Shown here one piece after another: positions 13,867 through 20,033 of a stretch of 20,033 bases of DNA. How positions within the stretch are numbered: the first letter of the stretch is position 1; the number at the start of each line of letters is the position of its first letter. This DNA comes from JAGXFP01 sp039714535. Lineage in GTDB: Bacteria; Desulfobacterota; Desulfobulbia; Desulfobulbales; JAGXFP01. A program made the position numbers and the translations under genes. The stretch spans positions 1 through 20,033 of the forward strand of contig JBDLJC010000060.1 in NCBI GenBank assembly GCA_039714535.1, in the 5' to 3' direction. The notes below the pieces were generated by a model. It searched no databases, was not told the origin of the DNA, and saw only the letters and a program-made list of their open reading frames with translations.

Positions 13867-14568
13867 ATGACAGAGATCGAACTTCCTGAAAAGGCTGCCG
13901 GGATTCTGCGGCAACTCAGGAAAAAGTATAAAACGGAATTTGATAATCTGCGAATCAGGGATTGTGAACTGAAAATTCTGCAGGTATCCGATATTGAACC
14001 GCTGCTCAAGGGCAAGGATCCTTTCGAGGATGTCACCACTTTCCCTTTTTGGGTGCGGCTCTGGGAGGCAGCTCTGATTTTGGCCGATACCATGACCGGT
14101 ATGCCGGTTTCGGCCAATAATCGACTGTTGGAGCTTGGGGCCGGCTTGGCGGCGCCCGGTTTGGCTGCGGCGGCCGCCGGTTATCAGGTGACGCTCAGTG
14201 ATTATGAGCCCCATATCCTTGATTTTCAGCGGGTGAGTGCTGCGGCCAATAATCTAGAAAATGTAGAGTTTAGAATAATCGATTGGCACAAGCCCCCGAA
14301 AATGACGCAGTTCGACACGATTATCGGGGCGGAGATTCTTTTTCGGGAGGATTTCTTTAAACCTATTCTTAATATATTCCGTCGCTATCTGGCTCCGGGC
14401 GGGACGATTTATCTGGCCCATAGTGCGGAGCGGCGCAGTTTGGCGCCTTTTCTTGAGATGGCCTCTGAGTACTTTAAAATCGGGACGATCTCCCGGAAGA
14501 TGACCTCGGCCGATAAAGAGGTCACCGTGTTGCTCAATCGTCTGCAGCTGCTGGATACCGCTTCCTGA
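13867..14568 (+). CDS. Class I SAM-dependent methyltransferase (METTL21/FAM86-like)
   Basis: A 233-residue Rossmann-fold methyltransferase. Motif I is LLELGAGLAAPG (87-98), and the acidic residue after strand 2 is D112 (VTLSDYEP). A later strand is FDTIIGAEILF, followed by the LAPGGTIYLAH strand. The preceding FWVRLWEAALILAD (61-74) resembles the segment before motif I in the Methyltransf_16 / lysine methyltransferase-like group, so the substrate may be a protein lysine, but small-molecule substrates are possible. The start has only a weak ribosome site. The next methyltransferase begins 10 bases after the stop, suggesting cotranscription. Confidence 0.87.
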   Translation: MTEIELPEKAAGILRQLRKKYKTEFDNLRIRDCELKILQVSDIEPLLKGKDPFEDVTTFPFWVRLWEAALILADTMTGMPVSANNRLLELGAGLAAPGLAAAAAGYQVTLSDYEPHILDFQRVSAAANNLENVEFRIIDWHKPPKMTQFDTIIGAEILFREDFFKPILNIFRRYLAPGGTIYLAHSAERRSLAPFLEMASEYFKIGTISRKMTSADKEVTVLLNRLQLLDTAS

Positions 14569-14578
14569 TCTTTTTCCC

Positions 14579-15394
14579 ATGCGTAGTTTATCTGAAATAG
14601 ACTGGTCCCTTATTTGGCATGAGGGCCGTAAACACCGTTCATGCAAATCCAAAGGGCGCAAGGAATGGAACCGGAAGGCCGCCTCCTTCGCTCGCCGTAA
14701 TCGAGGCTCTGCTTATATCGATAAGCTTTTGCCTTTTATTGATGTGGGTAGCGATGAGACGGTTCTCGATGTTGGCTCCGGGCCAGGGACACTGGCTTTG
14801 CCTCTGGCTAAGCGGGCCAAGGGGGTTACCGCCCTGGATTTTTCGTCGGATATGCTGGCTGAGCTTAGCTCCGCCGCCACGGCGGAGGGGCTGGCGAATA
14901 TCACCACTGTCTTGGCGGCCTGGGAGGATGACTGGCGGTCCCTCGGGGTGGAAGTTCACGATATCGCGGTGGCTTCCCGCTCCCTGGCCGTTGATGATCT
15001 GGCCGGGGCTCTGATCAAGCTCAATGGGTGGGCCCGGCGCAAGGTGGTAATCACTGATCGGGTCGGGGCCGGGCCGTTTGATCCGGATGTTTTCGCGGCG
15101 GTTGGTCGGCCCTTTGCCCCTGGTCCCGATTATATAATTACGGTTAATATGCTCTATCAGATGGGGATTAACGCCCGGGTCGATTTTATTCCGGCCGAAT
15201 TTACTGAGATCTTTGCAACCAGGGCCGAGGCGGCTGATTCGTGTCTGTGGATGCTGGAAGAGTTGCGACCGGAGGAGCAGGCTGGTTTTGCTCGATTTAT
15301 GGATGAGCGGCTAGTTGCCCAGCCGGATGGCAGCTGGCGTTTGACCCGCAATCATATTCCCAAATGGGCGGTGATTAGCTGGGACAAAAGTTGA
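14579..15394 (+). CDS. Class I SAM-dependent methyltransferase of unknown substrate
   Basis: A 271-residue Rossmann-fold methyltransferase (Methyltransf_11/25 type). Motif I is VLDVGSGPG (62-70), the post-I acidic residue is D87 (VTALDFSSDML), and a weak motif IV follows at VHDIAVASRSL. The N-terminal EWNRKAASFARR and the C-terminal IPKWAVISWDKS are seen in uncharacterised methyltransferases of anaerobes, as far as I recall. The substrate cannot be read from sequence. It starts 10 bases after the previous methyltransferase, with no clear ribosome site, so it may be translated by coupling. It is unusually GC-rich compared with the region that follows. Confidence 0.85.
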   Translation: MRSLSEIDWSLIWHEGRKHRSCKSKGRKEWNRKAASFARRNRGSAYIDKLLPFIDVGSDETVLDVGSGPGTLALPLAKRAKGVTALDFSSDMLAELSSAATAEGLANITTVLAAWEDDWRSLGVEVHDIAVASRSLAVDDLAGALIKLNGWARRKVVITDRVGAGPFDPDVFAAVGRPFAPGPDYIITVNMLYQMGINARVDFIPAEFTEIFATRAEAADSCLWMLEELRPEEQAGFARFMDERLVAQPDGSWRLTRNHIPKWAVISWDKS

Positions 15395-15431
15395 AGTAGC
15401 AAATAATTGGTATGTAATTGAACCATGATAT

Positions 15432-15493
15432 AAAGAGGGTCACCGATTTAGAAGATCGGTACATCAATCCTTCCAAATACAGTAACCCTCTTT
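15432..15493. repeat. Nested inverted repeat between convergent genes
   Basis: The outer arms AAAGAGGGT / ACCCTCTTT (15432-15440 and 15485-15493) are a perfect 9 bp. They enclose an inner hairpin ACCGAT / ATCGGT (15442-15447 and 15455-15460). The outer right arm ends in TTT, so it may act as a terminator for the methyltransferase pair or for the convergent BNR gene, but no longer T-run follows. Confidence 0.5.
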
Positions 15494-15578
15494 CGCTAAA
15501 TAATGATTTAGTTAATGACGGCACTACACTTTAAAGATAGACCTTGGAAACATGGTTGTTTGGGTGATTTATTCAATT

Positions 15579-16781
15579 TTACTGTTCCCGGGTAAAGAAT
15601 ACGGTTTTATTGTTGGTGTCCGCCCACATAACGATGGCTTTGCCGTTGTTGTCAATTGCAAGATGAGGGTCTGTGCCGTCACCTGCTATATAAGGGGTGC
15701 TCCAGCTACCGCCCCCATCCTTACTTTTGTACAATTTTATTTGCTGATCGATACGTGCCGCGACATAAACATCACCGTTACTATTAACAGCAGCTGATGT
15801 ATAATGGTATCCCCCAGTGCCAGGGTCAACAGGAACGGGTTCGCCCCAGCTACTCGGTCCTCCACTGTCGTGTGATGACGCGCAATAGATTTTCCCGCCT
15901 GTCTCCCAACTCACGTAGATGTCCGTGCCATTTACAGTTGCAATGCTGGGGTAACTATTGGCGCCATATCCCACAGAGCCGATCACAATAATTGGTTCAT
16001 CCCAATCTACACCGCCGTTCGTGCTGCTTGTGTACATGGGCGCTCCCGCCCAGCTGAAGGTCATATGAAGATCACCATTCAAGTCTACCGCAATGGACGG
16101 GAATTTGTCACCCCATTCATTGCTATATTCATCCAATTCCAATGGAACACCCCAGTATGCTAGCGTCCAATCGTTTACCCAAATTGGATTTCCCCAGGTA
16201 CTGCCTCCATCCGAACTGGTTTTAATATAAATTTCATTGCTACTCCCGCTTATGTGGTCTGATGTATAAGCAACATAAATATTCATGTTATTACCAGCAT
16301 CTTTATATGTTGTTATACTCGGCCCCCACCCGGCCCCTTCAGTGCCACTCAATAGGATCGGCGTTGTATAGGTTTGGCCACCCGGACTATTTGAACGGGC
16401 ATACTTTAGCTGATTGCCGGTGTGCCAGGCTACATGGATGTAGCCATCGGAGTCAACTGCCAAGGCACTTTGCGCTCCAGGTTCGGAACCTACAATGTCG
16501 CTGCCAATAAAAAAATCGGCCCCATTAGCTCCGTTTCTGGCCACAACCACATCGTGACCATTGGAGCCACTTCTGCCCCAGGTAGTGAATATGTTCTCCC
16601 CAAAAATAGAAATGGAATGGTGTCCAGAAGAGAAAGCGTCTCCGCCATTTCCGAAATTCCCCACTTTAGTTTTAGGGCCGGAAACCCCAAAAGATATTGG
16701 TGGTGCAGCAAAGGCTGCTCCCACAAGAGACAGCATTAAAATGTTAAAAATCAGGGACAAAAATACTTTCGGATTTTTCAT
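15579..16781 (-). CDS. Secreted Asp-box (BNR/sialidase-like) propeller protein
   Basis: A 400-residue protein with a signal peptide (1-25, cleavage after AFA). The rest is a run of beta-strand repeats typical of a six-bladed propeller. Asp-box-like motifs (SxDxGxxxW) appear at about 189-196 (SSDGGSTW), 253-260 (STNGGVDW), 303-312 (a longer variant) and 353-360 (SKDGGGSW). Between them are repeats of the type IYVAYTS or DVYVAARID. The sialidase catalytic Arg triad and the FRIP-type motif are not evident, so enzymatic sialidase activity is doubtful; it may bind a surface glycan or partner. AAGGAA about 10 bases upstream supports ATG 16781. Its base composition is more even and its flanks are AT-rich and gene-poor, which hints at acquisition. 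Confidence 0.82.
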   Translation of the reverse strand: MKNPKVFLSLIFNILMLSLVGAAFAAPPISFGVSGPKTKVGNFGNGGDAFSSGHHSISIFGENIFTTWGRSGSNGHDVVVARNGANGADFFIGSDIVGSEPGAQSALAVDSDGYIHVAWHTGNQLKYARSNSPGGQTYTTPILLSGTEGAGWGPSITTYKDAGNNMNIYVAYTSDHISGSSNEIYIKTSSDGGSTWGNPIWVNDWTLAYWGVPLELDEYSNEWGDKFPSIAVDLNGDLHMTFSWAGAPMYTSSTNGGVDWDEPIIVIGSVGYGANSYPSIATVNGTDIYVSWETGGKIYCASSHDSGGPSSWGEPVPVDPGTGGYHYTSAAVNSNGDVYVAARIDQQIKLYKSKDGGGSWSTPYIAGDGTDPHLAIDNNGKAIVMWADTNNKTVFFTREQ

Positions 16782-17025
16782 GTCGTGTTTTCCTTCGATA
16801 TTGGTTATTCAAAACTAAGCTTTGGATGAAAACAATGCATATAATCACCCCCCAACCATACACACCGAACATACTGCATATTTGAGCTATGCGCTGCAAG
16901 TTTTGGTTAACCTTAAAGACGCCATACTTTATTATTATAATGTTTATAGTAAATAAATGAGATAAAACTCATACGCCAAGCTTTGCAGCGCGGGCAGTTG
17001 ACCGGCAACGAACAATTTCGCAAAG
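16782..17025. other. AT-rich non-coding region upstream of the BNR gene
   Basis: No gene seen. It includes a perfect 9-bp inverted repeat, GCGCTGCAA (16891-16899) and TTGCAGCGC (16983-16991), separated by 83 mostly AT-rich bases, with a GGTTAACC palindrome near 16905. The leftward promoter of the BNR gene should lie here, but I cannot choose one. Confidence 0.45.
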
Positions 17026-17238
17026 ATGAAAAAAAATATTTCAATCTTGTTATGTTTTGGACTCGTTACGTTATCAGCAGTAGAGGCCTAATCCTGGACG
17101 ATCAACAGTGCTACGAAAAGGTTTGATCCAGTAGTGTTAAGCGTTATCGACTGGTCGGCAACTGAGCGGGGTAAATTTCATATCGGAGGTTATGTCCAGA
17201 CAGACAATATCTTCAATCATCTTGCTTTTCCTCCATAA
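17026..17238 (+). pseudogene. Probable remnant of a small exported protein, broken by an in-frame TAA
   Basis: ATG 17026 opens a textbook signal peptide (MKKNISILLCFGLVTLSAVEA) that meets TAA at 17089-17091. The same frame then stays open for 48 codons (beginning SWTINSATKRFDP) to TAA at 17236-17238. One nonsense change would convert a roughly 70-residue exported protein into this state. TAA is not a codon normally recoded, so decay is the simplest reading. The upstream ribosome site is weak, and I do not recognise the protein family. The second part could be open by chance. Confidence 0.4.
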
Positions 17239-17284
17239 AATATTGATATTATTGCAAAAAATCACTGGCGGCGATGCGAATAAC

Positions 17285-17313
17285 TTGACTTTCTACTATT
17301 TTATGGCTATTAG
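17285..17313 (+). promoter_or_regulatory. Possible promoter for trkH
   Basis: TTGACT and TATTAG spaced 17 bases apart in an otherwise featureless 200-base leader before trkH. The -10 match is moderate. Confidence 0.3.
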
Positions 17314-17434
17314 AGAAGGCTCTAAACAGGAGACAAAATTAATTCCAGCAAAGTAATTAAAGCTGGCAGCATCCACTATCAGGTTCACTGAACAAACCCT
17401 GATCCGGTTGCGCCCACCATCACTCCAAATTCCT

Positions 17435-18889
17435 ATGCATTTTATTTCAATCGCACATGTCCTGGGGCTTTTATTGATAGTAACCGGCAGTTTCATGTTT
17501 TTGCCGGCGATCTGCTCCGTTTACTACAATGAATCGGACCTGCTGCCCATTATCTACTCGGCGCTGATCACCGTTGGTCTCGGTCTGCCCAGTTGGTGGT
17601 ATTGCCGCAGCGAGGAAGAGCTGAATATAAAAGACGGTATTTTTATCGCTGTCTTCGGCTGGTTTCTGGTCTCTGCCTTATCGGGACTACCCTTCATGAT
17701 CCACGGGGCAATCCCTTCATTTACCGACGCCTTCTTTGAGATGATGTCCGGCTACACCACTACCGGCGCCACCATTCTTACCGACATTGAATCGCTTCCA
17801 CACGGTCTGCTGTTCTGGCGCAGTGAGACCCACCTGTTGGGCGGTATGGGCTTTCTGACCCTGACCATCATCTTCCTGCCCAAGGGCATGGGCGGTATGC
17901 GTCTGTTTCGGGCCGAGTCGAGTCCGGGACAGGTGATCACCAAAGAAAAGTTCAAGGCCCGAAACAGAGACACCATGATCATGCTCTGGCTGATCTATCT
18001 GGGGCTTAATATCCTGCAGATCATCCTGCTTTGGCTGGGCGATATGCCAATGTTCGACGCCATGTGCACCGCCTTTGGTACGGTCTCCACATCGGGCTAC
18101 TCGCCCAAAAACGCCAGCATTGGCCATTATAACAACGCCTATTTCGACTGGATTATCACCCTGTTCATGTTCCTTGGCGGCATGACCTTTATCCTCTTCT
18201 ACCAGATGATGCGAGGCGACTGGCGAGCACTCAGGATAAATACCGAGTTTCGCTGGTATCTTGGTTTTATCCTCTTTTTCTGCGGGATGGTGTCTTTCAT
18301 TTTATGGCAGAACAATACCTACACCGCTATGGATTCGATCCGCTACGGTACTTTCCAGGTCATGTCTTTATTGACCACCACGGGCTTTGGCACCGCCGAC
18401 TATGAGCTATGGCCCCAGGCTTCCCAGATGTTTCTCTACGCGGTCTGTTTTATCGGTGCCTGTGCCGGGTCGACAACCAGCGGTATCAAGGTGGTCCATT
18501 ATGTGATCATCTGCAAGTACATGTATGCCTCGATTCGCAAGATATTTTTTCAGCCCATGTCGGTGATCTCGATCCGGCTTAACCAGCGGCCGGTGGAGCA
18601 GGCAATCATCGACCTGGCAATCTGTTATTTTATCGTCAATATTTTTATGGTCCTACTTGGCGGCTGTGTCATGGTTCTGTTAGACTCCATGGACTATCTA
18701 ACTGCCATGAGTTCGGTGATTGCCGCCCTGATGAACATCGGTCCCGGCTTCGGAGATGTGGGGCCGTCGGAGAACTACGCCTTTATCTCGGATACAGGGA
18801 AATGGTTTCTGGCCTGGAATATGATGGTCGGTCGTCTGGAGATGTTCTCAGCTCTGGTGATTTTCTATCCTTCATTCTGGAAGAAATAG
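17435..18889 (+). CDS. trkH: Trk potassium uptake channel subunit TrkH
   Basis: This 484-residue inner-membrane K+ channel subunit is gated by the cytosolic RCK protein TrkA, which is encoded just downstream. The four pore-loop filter sequences of the TrkH/KtrB fold are visible: TTTGAT (108-113), VSTSGYS (217-223), TTTGFG (314-319) and IGPGFG (435-440). The RSETHLLGGMGF segment (129-140) and the GRLE near 466 are also conserved. Length matches TrkH (about 480). The frame opens with TTG at 17408, but ATG 17435 gives the family-type N terminus (HFISIAHVLG), so I chose it. Neither has a strong ribosome site. trkA starts 36 bases after the stop. Confidence 0.95.
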   Translation: MHFISIAHVLGLLLIVTGSFMFLPAICSVYYNESDLLPIIYSALITVGLGLPSWWYCRSEEELNIKDGIFIAVFGWFLVSALSGLPFMIHGAIPSFTDAFFEMMSGYTTTGATILTDIESLPHGLLFWRSETHLLGGMGFLTLTIIFLPKGMGGMRLFRAESSPGQVITKEKFKARNRDTMIMLWLIYLGLNILQIILLWLGDMPMFDAMCTAFGTVSTSGYSPKNASIGHYNNAYFDWIITLFMFLGGMTFILFYQMMRGDWRALRINTEFRWYLGFILFFCGMVSFILWQNNTYTAMDSIRYGTFQVMSLLTTTGFGTADYELWPQASQMFLYAVCFIGACAGSTTSGIKVVHYVIICKYMYASIRKIFFQPMSVISIRLNQRPVEQAIIDLAICYFIVNIFMVLLGGCVMVLLDSMDYLTAMSSVIAALMNIGPGFGDVGPSENYAFISDTGKWFLAWNMMVGRLEMFSALVIFYPSFWKK

Positions 18890-18925
18890 GCCCGACTTAA
18901 TGATTTAAACGGAAGGCACTTCACC

Positions 18926-20033
18926 ATGGTTAGAAAAAAAGCGACATCACAACAAGAAAATATTCTTATCCTTGGCCTTGGTGGCATGGGTTCTTATCTC
19001 GCCAAGCGGTTACAGGATGAGGGATACTCGGTTACTGCCATAGAACCGGAAAGCAAACTCGTCAGTTATGCCGACGCCAATATGGATGCTCGGTTTATTA
19101 CCGGCTCCGCCCTTAGCATCGAGCGCTGGCAGGAGGCTAATGCCGAGAAAATGGACTACATGATCGCGGTGACCAATAAGGATGCGCTCAATATGATGGG
19201 TGCGCAGATCGCCGACAAGTTCGGCATCCCGCAGAAGATCTGTCGGATACGTCACCAGGAGTTCGGCAGGGAAGACTCCCTGCTGAGCGCTGAGGACCTG
19301 AAGATCGACCTGTTCATCCACCCGGAGGAACTGGTCGCCCAGGAAATCGTTCGGTTGATTAAGCGGACGGCCGGTAATGAAATCATCGATGTTGCCATGG
19401 GTCAGGTGCAGGTGATGGCCACCCGGATCAGTACTACACATCCAATGGCCAATAAGAGTCTCATAGAAATCGCTCAGATATATAATGAATTCCCATTTAG
19501 GGTCGTGGCCATTGGCCGCGGGATCAAGACCATCATACCTGGCGGCAAGGATAAAATCCTGCCCCAAGACCAAGTGCTTTTCATGGCGGGTCACGAAGAC
19601 CTGAAGCTGTTGATGGAATTAACCGGTGTTAAACAACAGCATCGTTACCGGGTGATGATCCTGGGCGGTGGTATGGTGGGCAGCCTGGTCGCTGAACTGC
19701 TGGGTAAAACGATGCGGGTCAAGCTAATCGAAAGAGATGAGGAGAGGGCTGAAAAGTTATCCAATGAGTTGCCAGATACTGAGGTTCTCCTTGGTGACGG
19801 TTCCGACAAAGAGATGCTGCTGGCGGCTGGCTTGCTGGATATGGATACCTTCATTGCTTCCACCGGTGAGAATGAGACCAATATCATGAGCTGCCTGATG
19901 GCCAAACACCTGATGAGCGAACAGGAAGAGAAAAAACAGTTTAAAACCGATCGGAAAACAATATCCCTGGTCAACAAAGAGGATTATCAGGTCCTTGCCA
20001 CGACCAGTGGCTCTGATATCGCCCTGAACAAAA
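18926..20033 (+). CDS. trkA: Trk system regulatory subunit TrkA (partial, cut by window end)
   Basis: The open frame runs from ATG 18926 to the window end, 369 codons with no stop; a full TrkA is about 450-480 residues. It is the peripheral membrane RCK protein that binds NAD(H) and gates TrkH. The first nucleotide-binding fold begins at GLGGMG (17-22), with the acidic end of strand 2 at E40. A TrkA_C domain follows at about 150-225. A second Rossmann unit begins at GGGMVG (247-252) with E269. This RCK-C-RCK duplication is typical of TrkA. GGAAGG at 18911-18916 supports the start. With trkH 36 bases upstream, the pair is an operon. Confidence 0.95.
   Translation, partial: MVRKKATSQQENILILGLGGMGSYLAKRLQDEGYSVTAIEPESKLVSYADANMDARFITGSALSIERWQEANAEKMDYMIAVTNKDALNMMGAQIADKFGIPQKICRIRHQEFGREDSLLSAEDLKIDLFIHPEELVAQEIVRLIKRTAGNEIIDVAMGQVQVMATRISTTHPMANKSLIEIAQIYNEFPFRVVAIGRGIKTIIPGGKDKILPQDQVLFMAGHEDLKLLMELTGVKQQHRYRVMILGGGMVGSLVAELLGKTMRVKLIERDEERAEKLSNELPDTEVLLGDGSDKEMLLAAGLLDMDTFIASTGENETNIMSCLMAKHLMSEQEEKKQFKTDRKTISLVNKEDYQVLATTSGSDIALNK

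Noticed and set aside
17089..17091. Recoded stop codon (selenocysteine or pyrrolysine)
   Set aside because: The codon is TAA, while known recoding uses TGA or TAG. Mutation or chance openness is simpler.

Overview
The window reads as an ordinary chromosomal stretch of a Gram-negative, anaerobic or microaerophilic bacterium of the Desulfobacterota (deltaproteobacterial) type, possibly near the Desulfobulbales. This is inferred from a class I hybrid cluster protein with a TTGAC-type (HcpR/FNR-like) operator, an Hcp-linked ferredoxin-like protein, a PAS protein ending in a Cys-pair module, and many cell-envelope genes with signal peptides. No rRNA, tRNA or CRISPR array was seen. No cluster here is clearly a new defence, secretion or biosynthetic system. 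The least explained module is the hcp - HD protein - ferredoxin cluster.

Left end (1-1475): an IS3-family element of about 1280 bp (100-1379) sits inside the transposase gene of a related, older IS3 copy, flanked by a 3-bp duplication. A minus-strand membrane PAS sensor-like protein follows (1626-2876), then about 570 bases without a recognisable gene.

Centre left (3446-7696): ppiD (periplasmic folding chaperone) runs rightward to a strong terminator. That terminator overlaps the end of a leftward plsY-J-domain pair with overlapping genes. Rightward again come a guanine-deaminase-like enzyme and an exported TPR protein with a TTG start.

Centre (7697-11318): a structured intergenic region and probable terminator lead to the hcp control region, which has a perfect TTGACCTAGGTCAA palindrome about 41.5 bp upstream of a plausible start point and a second palindrome in the leader. 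hcp is followed by a 12-bp intercistronic hairpin, a Cys-rich HD-domain protein and a ferredoxin-like protein. They probably form a nitrosative/oxidative-stress operon.

Centre right (11319-15394): a TlpA-like thioredoxin; a 70-residue exported Lys-rich protein with a strong promoter and terminator of its own; a leftward DUF456 membrane protein; uppP (undecaprenyl-pyrophosphate phosphatase); and two adjacent class I methyltransferases.

Right end (15395-20033): a leftward secreted Asp-box (BNR) propeller protein lies in AT-rich surroundings. Beside it is a short exported-protein ORF broken by an in-frame TAA. The trkH-trkA potassium uptake pair follows, with trkA cut by the window end.
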